Shown: positions 51,065 through 60,958 of the stretch, piece after piece
Layout of the letters: each line of letters starts with the position of its first letter
How positions within the stretch are numbered: position 1 is the first letter of the stretch
From: Limnohabitans planktonicus II-D5
GTDB lineage: Bacteria; Pseudomonadota; Gammaproteobacteria; Burkholderiales; Burkholderiaceae_C
Reading direction: 5' to 3'
Assembly: GCF_001270065.2 (NCBI RefSeq)
Contig: NZ_LFYT02000012.1
Location: forward strand, 1-64,000
Length of the DNA: 64,000 bases
Made by a program: the position numbers and the translations under genes
Notes under the pieces: generated by a model
The model's input: the letters and a program-made list of their open reading frames with translations, nothing else
What the model was told of the DNA's origin: nothing
The model's database searches: none

Positions 51065-51829
51065 TCAGCGGGGTGCCATGCGCAATGCGCCATCGAGGCG
51101 AATGACTTCGCCGTTCAGGTGGTCGTTGTGCACGATGTGGCAGGCCAGTTCGGCAAATTCGCTGGGCTTGCCCAGGCGCGCTGGGAAGGGGATGCTGGCG
51201 GCCAGCGATTGCTGAATAGGCTCGGGCAAGCTGGCCAAGAGCGGTGTCTTGAACAGGCCGGGTGCGATGGTGCACACGCGGATGCCGTGTTGCGCCAAGT
51301 CGCGGGCCATGGGCAGCGTCATGCCCACCACACCGGCTTTGGAGGCGCTGTAGGCCTGCTGGCCCACTTGGCCGTCAAAGGCGGCAACAGAGGCGGTGAA
51401 GACCATCACGCCACGCGCACCGTCCTCCATGGGGTCGAGTTGGGCGCAGGCCTCGGCAAACAGGCGCGCCGCGTTGTAGGTGCCGATCAGGTTGACGTTG
51501 ATCACTTTGGCAAACTCGTCCAGCGGCGCGGCTTTGCCGTCTTTGCCGACCACGCGCTTGGCGGTGCCGATGCCTGCGATCTGCATCAAGATGCGGGCGG
51601 GGCCGTGGGCTGCGGCGGCTGTCTGGATGGCTTGCGTCATGCTGTCTGCATCGCTCACATTGCAGTGCACCGCAACACCGCCAATCTCTGCGGCCACGCG
51701 CTCGGCGTTGGTCATGTTGAGGTCGAGCACCGTGACCTTGGCACCCAGGCGGGCCAGTTCGCGGGCCGTGGCCTCACCCAAACCAGAGCCACCGCCGGTG
51801 ACCAATGCTGCTTGTCCTTGAATGTTCAT
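51065..51829 (-). CDS. SDR 3-hydroxyacyl-CoA dehydrogenase
   Basis: A 254-residue short-chain dehydrogenase. The NAD motif is [11 protein letters not shown], and the catalytic Ser and YSASKAG are near residues 140 and 155. The overall pattern ([19 protein letters not shown]) is close to type II 3-hydroxyacyl-CoA dehydrogenases (HSD17B10-like). It would carry out the third step of beta-oxidation between the hydratase and the thiolase encoded in the same operon. Confidence 0.9.
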   Translation of the reverse strand: MNIQGQAALVTGGGSGLGEATARELARLGAKVTVLDLNMTNAERVAAEIGGVAVHCNVSDADSMTQAIQTAAAAHGPARILMQIAGIGTAKRVVGKDGKAAPLDEFAKVINVNLIGTYNAARLFAEACAQLDPMEDGARGVMVFTASVAAFDGQVGQQAYSASKAGVVGMTLPMARDLAQHGIRVCTIAPGLFKTPLLASLPEPIQQSLAASIPFPARLGKPSEFAELACHIVHNDHLNGEVIRLDGALRMAPR

Positions 51830-51845
51830 GTTGAGACCTTTCTGT

Positions 51846-52004
51846 TGTAGGTCGGCCCTTCAGGTCCGACGTTTCGGGTGCATGACGGGGCTGAAGCCGC
51901 CGACCTTCGGGTTCTTGGAATTTGTATTGATGTAGGTCGGTGGCTTCAGCCCCGACAAATGCCCGCAGACCGCAAACATGTCGGGGCTAAAGCCACCGAC
52001 CTAC
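51846..52004. repeat. Cluster of four GTAG-type palindromes
   Basis: GTAGGTCGGCCCTTCAGGTCCGAC at 51846-51870, an inverted half at 51881-51905, then a pair at 51932-52004 with TTCA loops (GTAGGTCGGTGGCTTC...). The stems vary but remain paired. The cluster occupies the 184-bp gap between the thiolase and SDR genes. Confidence 0.8.
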
Positions 52005-52013
52005 AAAATCAGT

Positions 52014-53264
52014 TCATGCGCTTTCAGGGTTTTCGATCAACAGCGCAATGCCTTGCCCACCACCGACACAGGCGCTGGAGATGCCGTAGCGCAAACCGCT
52101 GCGTTGCAACTCACGCGCCAGCGTGATGGTCAGGCGCACGCCTGTGGCGGCCAGGGGGTGACCGAGCGCGATCGCGCCGCCGTTGACGTTGAGCTTGGAC
52201 AGATCGAGTCCCAACTCTTTGGCTACGGCCAGGGTTTGCGCGCCTTGCGCTTCGTTGATTTCGAAGCGGCCAATGTCCGACAGCTTCAGTCCCGTGCGCT
52301 CGAGCAGCAAACGAATGGCCGGGGCAGGGCCGATGCCCATGATCTCGGGCGGTACGCCCACGGCCGCAGCGGCCACCACACGGGCCATCGGTTTTTTGCC
52401 TTGGGCTTTCGCATAGGTGCCAGACGTGACCACGCAGGCAGCCGCCGCATCGACCAGGGCAGAGCTGTTGCCACCGGTCTGCACGCCGCCTTCGTACACG
52501 GGCCTGAGTTTGCCCAGCACCTCGGCTGGCGAGATGCGCGGGTGCGTGTCGGTGCTGACCTCGGTCACTTTGCCTTGCAGCTTGATGCCCCGGGAAACGT
52601 AGCCTTCCAGCTCGAACTTTTCGGTAACCACCGGCACGATCTCGCCCGCATGAAAACCTTCTGCTTGCGCGGCCACCGCTTTGGCAAAGGAGTCGGACGC
52701 GAACTGGTCCACCTCTTCGCGGGTGATGCTGTATTTTTTGGCCAGGTTCTCGGCCGTCTGGATCATGTTGATGCCTGCAGCCGGGTCTTTCAGGGCTTCC
52801 CACATGAAGTCCTTGAAGCCCACGGGCGCGCCGAGCTTGAAGCCGGTGCGGTGGTCAAAGGCGGCAATCGGGTTGCGCGTCATGCTCTCGGTGCCAACCA
52901 CCAGCGCGGCCTCGCACACACCCGCTTCGATCTGCTCGCCGGCCTGGCGAAACAACTCAAAGCCGGTGCCGCAAATGCGTTGCACCATGATGGCGGGCAC
53001 CTCTTGCGGCACACCGGCGTACAGGCCGATGTGGCGCGGCAGTACAAACTGGTCAAAGTCGCCGGGGGCCATGTTGCCGGTGATGACCGAGCCGATCTCG
53101 CTGGCCGCTATGCCTGCGCGCTTGAGTGCTTCACGAGCGGCCTTGATACCCAGGTCGGTGGGCGAGATGTGGCCGAGTGATCCGCAGTAATCGACCATGG
53201 GCGTGCGCACGCCGTCGTGCATCCACACATCTGCAAACGCGTTGAAAAATCCTTTGGAAGCCAT
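52014..53264 (-). CDS. Acetyl-CoA acetyltransferase (thiolase)
   Basis: A 416-residue thiolase that cleaves a 3-oxoacyl-CoA with CoA. The nucleophilic Cys is in QRICGTGFE (about 98), the His in NGGAIALGHPLAATGVR, and the second Cys in SSACVGGGQG. The N-terminus is about 12 residues longer than in compact thiolases. In this operon it would remove an acetyl unit from the aromatic side chain or fatty acyl chain. Confidence 0.92.
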   Translation of the reverse strand: MASKGFFNAFADVWMHDGVRTPMVDYCGSLGHISPTDLGIKAAREALKRAGIAASEIGSVITGNMAPGDFDQFVLPRHIGLYAGVPQEVPAIMVQRICGTGFELFRQAGEQIEAGVCEAALVVGTESMTRNPIAAFDHRTGFKLGAPVGFKDFMWEALKDPAAGINMIQTAENLAKKYSITREEVDQFASDSFAKAVAAQAEGFHAGEIVPVVTEKFELEGYVSRGIKLQGKVTEVSTDTHPRISPAEVLGKLRPVYEGGVQTGGNSSALVDAAAACVVTSGTYAKAQGKKPMARVVAAAAVGVPPEIMGIGPAPAIRLLLERTGLKLSDIGRFEINEAQGAQTLAVAKELGLDLSKLNVNGGAIALGHPLAATGVRLTITLARELQRSGLRYGISSACVGGGQGIALLIENPESA

Positions 53265-53285
53265 TTTTTCTTCTTTCTGTTTTTG

Positions 53286-53344
53286 GTAGGAACTTGCCCT
53301 GCAAGCGATGCTGGAGGGCTATCGCTTGCAGGGCAAGCTCCTAC
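53286..53344. repeat. GTAGGAG-type perfect inverted repeat
   Basis: GTAGGAAC-TTGCCCTGCAAGCGAT, an 11-nt centre, then ATCGCTTGCAGGGCAAG-CTCCTAC. One side has A where pairing expects C/G; otherwise the 24-bp arms match. It fills the 87-bp gap between the ligase and thiolase genes. Confidence 0.85.
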
Positions 53345-53351
53345 ATGAAAT

Positions 53352-55202
53352 TCATTGGGGTTTGACGATGTCATGCAGCGTGTCGGCATGCAAGGCCGCC
53401 ACGGTGTCGGCGCGGTGGGTCAGCACCGAGCGTTGGTTGATCGAGCCTTTGTCGGTGATCTCGCCTTTGTCAATGGTGGGCGGCTCGCTGAGCAAACACA
53501 GGCGGGCAATGCGGTTGGCGCTGCCGGTGCTGGTTTGGGCCAGGGTGTTGACGATGTCCTGGAACTTGGCCAGCACCGGGGCCGAGGCCAGCACGTCGGC
53601 CAGGGGCGCATCAGCAGGCAAACCGCTCAAAGCACGCACCGCCGGTGTCGGAAAAATCATGGCACCGACTTCTTTCAGGTTGATGCCAGTCAGCACTGCG
53701 TCCTGAATGAAGGGGGCTCCCGCTGCGATGATTTTGGCCCGCAGCGGGCCCACGCTGACAAAGGTGCCGGTGGCCAGTTTGAAGTCTTCGGCAATGCGGC
53801 CGTCGAATTTCAGGCCCAGGTGCACATCGGTCTCGTCGATCCATTGGACCGCGTCGCCGGTCTTGAAAAAGCCTTCTTCGTCAAACGCACTGGCGGTTTC
53901 TTCTGGGTTGCGCCAGTAGCCGGGCGTGATGTTGGGGCCGCGGTAGCGCACCTCGGTTTTGCCTTGCATGTTCACCAGCTTGAGTTCCAGGCCGGGGGTG
54001 GGCACGCCCAGGTCGCCCGCTTGCACAAAGGGGTTGGTCACAAAAATACCGAAGGGACCAGACTCAGTCATGCCCAGGCCCGTGCCCATGACGATGCGCT
54101 CGCCCACTTCACGCTCCTGGCTGGCATACAGACTGTCCCAAATCGGTTGGGCCAATGCGGCTCCGGCGTAAAAGAACATCTGCACGCGCGACAGCAGCGT
54201 TTTGCGCAGCTGGTCGTCGGTTTGCATGGCGTGGGCGATCGCTTCAAAACCGGTGGGCACGTTGAAGTAGACGGTGGGCGCGATTTCACGCAGGTTGCGC
54301 AAGGTCTCGTGCATGAGCGCTGGCGTGGGCTTGCCGTCGTCGATGTACAGCGTGCCGCCGTGGAACACGGTCATGCCAAAGTTGTGGTTGCCGCCGAAGG
54401 TGTGGTTCCACGGCAGCCAGTCGACCAGCACCAGTTCTTGCTCGGCCAGCACGGGCATGGACTGGGCCATTTGTTGCTGGTTGGCACACCACAGGCGGTT
54501 GGTGTTGATGACGGCTTTGGGCAGCTTGGTGGAGCCGCTGGTGAACAAAAACTTGGCAATGGTGTCGGGGCCGGTGGCGGCCATGGCCGCATCCACCGCG
54601 GGTGTGGCGGGCTGTGAACACAGGCTCTCAAAGGCCGTGACACTTCGGCCGGGCACATCACCCTCGACCATCACGACTTCCATGTCGTCGCTCACCGTGG
54701 CGGCAATGGCTTTGGCATAGCGAGCGTCTGAGGCGAACACCATTCCAGGCGTGACGGTGCTCAGCACATGCTTGAGCTTGTCATAGTCCACGCTGACCAA
54801 GGAATAGGGGGGCGAGGTGGGCACGTAGGGCACGCCGGCCACGAGACAACCCAAAGCCAGTAAGGCATGTTCCAGGCTGTTTTCGCTCAGGATGACAACG
54901 GGGCGCTCAGCGTTCAGGCCGCGGTCGATCAGGCCTTGCGCAATGTTGCGCGCTGTTTGCCAGGCCTGGGCATAGCTGATGTGTTGCCAGTCACCCAAAG
55001 TGCCATCGGCTTGCTGGATGCGGCGCGCCATGAAGCTGTGCTCGGGCTTGACCTGCGCCCAATGCTGCAGGCGGTCGGTCAGGCGGTCCGGAAAGGCCTG
55101 CAGGTCCTGGTCGGCTTGTAGGTAACGCGTGCCGTCTGTACCGTTGCGCAGGTTGACACGGGTCACGCCGAATTTGAGCGGACGAAATTGGGGGGCGGTC
55201 AT
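53352..55202 (-). CDS. Feruloyl-CoA synthase-like acyl-CoA ligase
   Basis: A 616-residue adenylate-forming ligase. The phosphate loop reads FLFTSGSTKLPKAVINT. GTGLGMTESGPF and FKTGDAVQW...GLKFDGRIAEDFKLATGTFVSVG follow. The last block is diagnostic of the feruloyl-CoA synthase branch. It would activate a hydroxycinnamic or similar acid. The ATG at 55202 begins MTAPQFRPLKFGVTRV, the family start; a longer reading from 55358 would translate heptamer repeats. No hydroxycinnamoyl-CoA hydratase-lyase is seen, so side-chain removal would run through the beta-oxidation genes of this operon. Confidence 0.9.
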   Translation of the reverse strand: MTAPQFRPLKFGVTRVNLRNGTDGTRYLQADQDLQAFPDRLTDRLQHWAQVKPEHSFMARRIQQADGTLGDWQHISYAQAWQTARNIAQGLIDRGLNAERPVVILSENSLEHALLALGCLVAGVPYVPTSPPYSLVSVDYDKLKHVLSTVTPGMVFASDARYAKAIAATVSDDMEVVMVEGDVPGRSVTAFESLCSQPATPAVDAAMAATGPDTIAKFLFTSGSTKLPKAVINTNRLWCANQQQMAQSMPVLAEQELVLVDWLPWNHTFGGNHNFGMTVFHGGTLYIDDGKPTPALMHETLRNLREIAPTVYFNVPTGFEAIAHAMQTDDQLRKTLLSRVQMFFYAGAALAQPIWDSLYASQEREVGERIVMGTGLGMTESGPFGIFVTNPFVQAGDLGVPTPGLELKLVNMQGKTEVRYRGPNITPGYWRNPEETASAFDEEGFFKTGDAVQWIDETDVHLGLKFDGRIAEDFKLATGTFVSVGPLRAKIIAAGAPFIQDAVLTGINLKEVGAMIFPTPAVRALSGLPADAPLADVLASAPVLAKFQDIVNTLAQTSTGSANRIARLCLLSEPPTIDKGEITDKGSINQRSVLTHRADTVAALHADTLHDIVKPQ

Positions 55203-55214
55203 GGGGTCTCCGGT

Positions 55215-55385
55215 TTTGGCGTTTTGCGTTGAGCGTTTGGCGTTGAGCGTTGAGCGTGTTGGGTTCAGGGGTCGGTTTTCGGGTTTCGGGTTTCGGGGTC
55301 GTCGCTCAACGCTAAACGCACTTCGCAAATCGCTCAACGCCAAACGCTCAACGCTCAACGCTCAACGCTCAACCAAAAAACACTC
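55215..55385. repeat. Heptamer repeat hairpin between crotonase and ligase genes
   Basis: GCGTTGA/GCGTTTG units at 55220-55260 face a longer run of CGCTCAA/CGCCAAA units at 55300-55375, with a GGGTTTC-rich centre. The arms can pair over tens of bases. It occupies the whole gap between two genes of the operon. Confidence 0.82.
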
Positions 55386-56190
55386 AACCCTTCTGCACCT
55401 TGGCGGCCTTGCCCTCCAGGAAGGCACGCACACGGGCTTTGGCTTCCGGGGCGGCTTGGGCGATTGAGGCCATCAGGGCTTCGGTGAACAGGCCATGGTC
55501 AGCCGGTTGTTCGGCAATGCGCGGCATGGCGTGTGTGAGGGCAAAGTTGGTCAGTGGGGCATTGGTGGCAATGCGGGTGGCCAACTCGATGGCCTTGGCC
55601 AATGCAGTACCCGTGGGCACGAGGTATTGCGCCAAACCCACGCGCTCACCGTCTTGCGCGTTGTACACGCGGCCCGTGAGCATCATGTCGATCATGCGGG
55701 CTGTGCCAATCAACTTGGGCACGCGCACCGAGCCGCCGCCACCGACAAAGATGCCGCGTGTGCCTTCGGGCAGCGCGTAAAAAGTGCTCTCATCGGCCAC
55801 GCGGATGTGGCTGGCGCTGGCCAGTTCCAGGCCACCACCCACCACAGCACCATGCAAAGCGGCCACCACGGGCACCCGGCCTTGCTCAACGGCGTTCAAG
55901 GCCACATGCCAGCTGCGTGAGTGGTGAATGCCTTCGCCCGCATCGCGCTCTTTCAATTCAGACAAATCCAGACCGGCACAAAAGTGGTCGCCCTCGCCAT
56001 GGATCACGGCGGCCCCCGCTTCTGGCGGCAGGTTTTGAAACACATCACGCAGGGCTTCGATCAGGGCGTCGTTCAGGGCGTTGCGCTTGGCAGGGCGGCA
56101 CAGGCGCACCACCGCGACGGACCCTTTCATGTCCAGCGCAACACCGTTGGCGGCTGCGCGTTCGAGGATCGGGTGGCTGTTGTGTGTCAT
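55384..56190 (-). CDS. Crotonase/enoyl-CoA hydratase family protein
   Basis: A 268-residue crotonase-fold enzyme, first in the MarR-linked operon. HGEGDHFCAGLDLSEL and HGAVVGGGLELASASHIRV form the oxyanion hole; the Glu in GGLELA is present. EGTRGIFVGGGGSVRVPKLIG is unusual in its run of glycines. It would hydrate the enoyl-CoA made by the acyl-CoA dehydrogenase. It is not closely similar to hydroxycinnamoyl-CoA hydratase-lyase by eye. Confidence 0.88.
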   Translation of the reverse strand: MTHNSHPILERAAANGVALDMKGSVAVVRLCRPAKRNALNDALIEALRDVFQNLPPEAGAAVIHGEGDHFCAGLDLSELKERDAGEGIHHSRSWHVALNAVEQGRVPVVAALHGAVVGGGLELASASHIRVADESTFYALPEGTRGIFVGGGGSVRVPKLIGTARMIDMMLTGRVYNAQDGERVGLAQYLVPTGTALAKAIELATRIATNAPLTNFALTHAMPRIAEQPADHGLFTEALMASIAQAAPEAKARVRAFLEGKAAKVQKG

Positions 56191-56230
56191 CGCAAGGGGC
56201 TTTCAGCAGACTTGACCCATGGGGCAAGAA

Positions 56231-56247
56231 GGTTATTACTCATAACC
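56231..56247. promoter_or_regulatory. Inverted repeat, candidate MarR operator
   Basis: GGTTAT-tactc-ATAACC is a perfect 6-bp inverted repeat 41 bp upstream of the first gene of the operon whose last gene encodes a MarR protein. Size and symmetry are usual for MarR sites. The 492-bp gap 56191-56682 otherwise holds a partial GTAG-type palindrome at 56609-56626 and the gltA terminator; no gene is seen. Confidence 0.5.
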
Positions 56248-56631
56248 ATATTGTGATCAGCGCTTGACGATTTACTGCTTGGTGTTTTCCCTAGACTCCT
56301 TGTCTACACAAGGCGTATGCCCAGCCCTTTACAGAAGTCATGCCCTCGGGACACTGCGATGGGAGGGTGATAGGCGGTGATCTCAACCGGTGTTGTGGTC
56401 TGGCAGGTGATGTTTGTTGTGGCAGCGATCACTCACTCATCAGGCCCGAGGGTTGGTGATTTGATGCTGCTGGGTTCCGCCCAGAGGTGATGCTTGGCAT
56501 CCTTGAGGGTCATGCGGTGCGCCTGCTGGCGCTGGACAAGGCCGGCTGAGAATCGTCTGGCTTTGCGAGTCTGCCTGCAAGGAGAGGGGTGATTTTTCGC
56601 AGCTTGGGGGTCGAAGACCCCGACAATTTGA

Positions 56632-56670
56632 CCCATGAAAAAACCCGCAAGAAGCGGGTTTTTTCATGGG
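56632..56670. terminator. Strong bidirectional terminator after gltA
   Basis: A perfect 17-bp stem, CCCATGAAAAAACCCGC and GCGGGTTTTTTCATGGG with a 5-nt loop. T runs on both strands. It lies 13 bp after the gltA stop. Confidence 0.95.
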
Positions 56671-56682
56671 GGTGTCAAACGA

Positions 56683-57981
<1,299 letters not shown>

Positions 57982-58023
57982 GGTGGGTTTCCTCAAAATA
58001 TCCAGGTATGAACCGTTTCAGGC

Positions 58024-58332
58024 TCACGCTCTCAGCATGTCCAGGACTTCGCACACCTCTTCGGTGTTGATCTCGGGCTGTAGCGCCTTACGGCGCAACA
58101 GCAAGTCCATGAGATCGTTGTCTGACAGGTCCATCAGCACATACATGCCCCGGGCCTGGCCAACCGTCAACTTGTCTGCATGACGGTTGAAGAAGCGCTC
58201 GATGAACAAATCGTTCTCGAGCAGCCCGCGCCTGCTGCGCCAGCGCAGCTTGCTCAGGGACCGCTCGCTCAAAGGGGCGAGGCGGTCAGCGCCAAGCAGG
58301 GACGCGTCTTCCAGGATCGGGGTAACAGTCAT
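58024..58332 (-). CDS. sdhE: Succinate dehydrogenase assembly factor SdhE
   Basis: A 102-residue protein of the SdhE/Sdh5 family that helps attach FAD covalently to SdhA. The conserved RRGLLENDLFIERF contains the RGxxE motif. Its stop is 42 bp upstream of gltA and its start abuts the sdhB stop, giving tight coupling with the complex it assembles. Confidence 0.93.
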   Translation of the reverse strand: MTVTPILEDASLLGADRLAPLSERSLSKLRWRSRRGLLENDLFIERFFNRHADKLTVGQARGMYVLMDLSDNDLMDLLLRRKALQPEINTEEVCEVLDMLRA

Positions 58333-59036
58333 CAGGCAGCGCGGCGAACCATCATCTCTTTGATCTTGCCAATGGCCTTGGTGGGGTTCAAACCCTTGGG
58401 GCAGACATCGACGCAGTTCATGATGGTGTGGCAGCGGAACAGACGGTAGGGGTCTTCCAGGTTGTCCAGGCGCTCAGCGGTGGCTTCGTCGCGGCTGTCG
58501 GCGATGAAGCGGTAAGCCTGCAGCAAACCGGCCGGGCCCACGAACTTGTCGGGGTTCCACCAGAAGCTGGGGCAGCTGGTCGAGCAGCTGGCGCACAAGA
58601 TGCACTCGTACAAACCGTTCAGCTCGTCGCGCTCTTCAGGGCTTTGCAGGCGCTCGGTCTCAGGCGGGATGGTGCTGTTGATCAGGTAGGGTTTGATCGA
58701 GTGGTACTGCTTGAAGAACTGGGTCATGTCCACGATCACGTCGCGGATCACGGGCAGACCGGGCAGGGGTTTCAACACGATGGTGCCGGGCAGCGTGTTC
58801 ATGTTGGTGAGACACGCCAGACCGTTTTTGCCGTTGATGTTCATCGCGTCAGAACCGCACACGCCTTCGCGGCAAGAGCGGCGGAAAGAGATGGTGGGGT
58901 CCACGGCCTTGAGCTTCATCAGGGCGTCGAGCAGCATGCGTTCATTGCCGTCCAGTTCGACCTGGATGGTTTGCATGTAGGGCTTGGCGTCCTTGTCAGG
59001 GTCGTAGCGGTAGATCTGGAAAGTGCGTAGGGTCAT
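58332..59036 (-). CDS. sdhB: Succinate dehydrogenase iron-sulfur subunit
   Basis: A 234-residue subunit carrying three Fe-S clusters. The 2Fe-2S site is SCREGVCGSDAMNINGKNGLAC. The 4Fe-4S and 3Fe-4S sites are in CILCASCSTSCPSFWW and CHTIMNCVDVCPKGLNP. It passes electrons from SdhA FAD to ubiquinone. The ATG at 59036 begins MTLRTFQIYRYDPD; an ATG at 59096 would overlap the sdhA end. Confidence 0.97.
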   Translation of the reverse strand: MTLRTFQIYRYDPDKDAKPYMQTIQVELDGNERMLLDALMKLKAVDPTISFRRSCREGVCGSDAMNINGKNGLACLTNMNTLPGTIVLKPLPGLPVIRDVIVDMTQFFKQYHSIKPYLINSTIPPETERLQSPEERDELNGLYECILCASCSTSCPSFWWNPDKFVGPAGLLQAYRFIADSRDEATAERLDNLEDPYRLFRCHTIMNCVDVCPKGLNPTKAIGKIKEMMVRRAA

Positions 59037-59099
59037 GAAAGAACTCCTGGTGTATTCGGGTGATGGACCGCCACTGGAAGTGAGTGGTCCAGGCAATCT

Positions 59100-60905
59100 T
59101 TAGAACGTGCGGACCTTGGGTGGCACAGAGTCCACAGTCAGGGGCTTGAGCTTGACCGGCTTGTAGGTCAGGCTGTTCGACTGGCTGTGCCACAGGGTGT
59201 GTTTCATCCAGTTGGCATCGTCGCGGCCCAATGGGGCAACGGCGTCATCCACTGGACGCTCGTAGTCGCTCACGGTGTGGGCACCACGGCATTCGTGGCG
59301 GGCAGCAGCAGACACCATGGTGGACTGCGCGGCTTCGATCAGGTTTTCCACTTCCAGGGCTTCGATGCGGGCAGTGTTGAACACTTTGGAGGTGTCCTTC
59401 AGGCCAATCGCATTGACGCGCTCACGGATGGCAGCGATCTTTTGCACGCCTTCGTCCATGGAGGCTTGGGTGCGGAAGACGCCAGCGTGTTGCTGCATGG
59501 CCGCACGCATGTCGTTGGCCACGTCCTGGGCGTATTCGCCGCCACGGCCTTCGAGCTTGTTCAGGCGGCTCAGGGTGAAGTCTGTGGCGTCCGCGGGCAG
59601 TGGCTTGTGGGCCTTGGTCTTGCTGGCGAAGTCGACGATGTGGTTGCCTGCGGCGCGGCCAAACACCAGCAAATCGAGCAGCGAGTTGGTGCCCAGGCGG
59701 TTGGCCCCATGCACCGAGACGCAAGAGCATTCGCCCACGGCATACAAACCGTTGACCACGGCGTTGTGGTCGGTGGCATTTTGCGTCACGACCTGGCCAT
59801 TGATGTTGGTGGGAATACCGCCCATCTGGTAGTGGATGGTGGGCACCACCGGGATAGGCTCACGTGTGATGTCGACGTTGGCGAAGTTGACGCCGATTTC
59901 GTACACCGAGGGCAGACGCTTGTGGATGGTTTCCGCACCCAGGTGGTCCAGCTTGAGCATGACGTAGTCTTTGTTGGGGCCGCAGCCACGGCCTTCCTTG
60001 ATTTCCTGGTCCATGCAGCGGGACACGAAGTCACGCGGTGCCAGGTCTTTCAGGGTGGGCGCATAACGCTCCATGAAGCGCTCGCCATTGCTGTTGAGCA
60101 AGATCGCGCCTTCGCCACGGCAGCCTTCGGTCAACAACACGCCCGCACCGGCCACGCCGGTGGGGTGAAATTGCCAGAACTCCATGTCTTCCAAAGGAAT
60201 GCCGGCGCGAGCGGCCATGCCCAGGCCGTCACCCGTGTTGATGAAGGCGTTGGTGGAAGCGGCATAAATGCGGCCTGCGCCACCGGTGGCCATCAGCACG
60301 GTTTTGGCGTGCAAGACGTGCAGGTCGCCAGTTTCCATCTCAAGAGCTGTCACGCCCACCACGTCGCCTTCGGCGTCACGGATCAGGTCCAGCGCCATCC
60401 ACTCGACGAAGAAGCTGGTTTTGGCGGCCACGTTTTGCTGATACAGGGTGTGCAACATGGCGTGACCGGTGCGGTCAGCCGCAGCGCAAGCGCGTTGCAC
60501 CGGCTTTTCGCCGTAGTTGGCGGTGTGACCGCCAAACGGGCGCTGGTAAATTGTGCCGTCTGGATTGCGGTCAAACGGCATGCCCATGTGCTCCAGGTCA
60601 TACACGACCTTGGGCGCTTCGCGGCACATGAATTCGATGGCATCCTGGTCGCCGAGCCAGTCGGAGCCCTTGATGGTGTCGTAGAAGTGGTAGTGCCAGT
60701 TGTCGTCGGACATATTGCCCAGCGAAGCACCAATGCCTCCTTGGGCTGCCACAGTGTGGGAACGGGTGGGAAACACTTTGGAGAGGACAGCCACATTGAG
60801 GCCCGCGCGGGCCAGCTGCAGCGAGGCACGCATGCCCGAACCACCGGCGCCGACGATCACGACGTCAAACTTGCGGGTGGTGATGTTGTCTTTGGTATAG
60901 CTCAT
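59100..60905 (-). CDS. sdhA: Succinate dehydrogenase flavoprotein subunit
   Basis: A 601-residue catalytic subunit oxidising succinate to fumarate. FAD binding: VVIVGAGGSGMRASLQLARAG at the N-terminus and the covalent-FAD histidine in RSHTVAAQGGIGASLGN. Active-site residues are in the HPTGVAGAGVLLTEGCRGEG and GANRLGTNSLLDLLVFGRAAG regions. It is in the order C-D-A-B on the minus strand. Confidence 0.97.
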   Translation of the reverse strand: MSYTKDNITTRKFDVVIVGAGGSGMRASLQLARAGLNVAVLSKVFPTRSHTVAAQGGIGASLGNMSDDNWHYHFYDTIKGSDWLGDQDAIEFMCREAPKVVYDLEHMGMPFDRNPDGTIYQRPFGGHTANYGEKPVQRACAAADRTGHAMLHTLYQQNVAAKTSFFVEWMALDLIRDAEGDVVGVTALEMETGDLHVLHAKTVLMATGGAGRIYAASTNAFINTGDGLGMAARAGIPLEDMEFWQFHPTGVAGAGVLLTEGCRGEGAILLNSNGERFMERYAPTLKDLAPRDFVSRCMDQEIKEGRGCGPNKDYVMLKLDHLGAETIHKRLPSVYEIGVNFANVDITREPIPVVPTIHYQMGGIPTNINGQVVTQNATDHNAVVNGLYAVGECSCVSVHGANRLGTNSLLDLLVFGRAAGNHIVDFASKTKAHKPLPADATDFTLSRLNKLEGRGGEYAQDVANDMRAAMQQHAGVFRTQASMDEGVQKIAAIRERVNAIGLKDTSKVFNTARIEALEVENLIEAAQSTMVSAAARHECRGAHTVSDYERPVDDAVAPLGRDDANWMKHTLWHSQSNSLTYKPVKLKPLTVDSVPPKVRTF

Positions 60906-60958
60906 GGTTTAACTTGGTTGGTGTGATTTCAGCGCAATGACAGGCGAGGGCTGACGCC

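Noticed and set aside
55203-55358. N-terminal extension of the acyl-CoA ligase (SVERLALSDL...)
   Set aside because: It is translated heptamer repeat; the conserved ligase start is at 55202.
59187-60926. 579-codon ORF antisense to sdhA
   Set aside because: Covers a certain gene on the other strand and shows His/Gly/Val-rich antisense composition.
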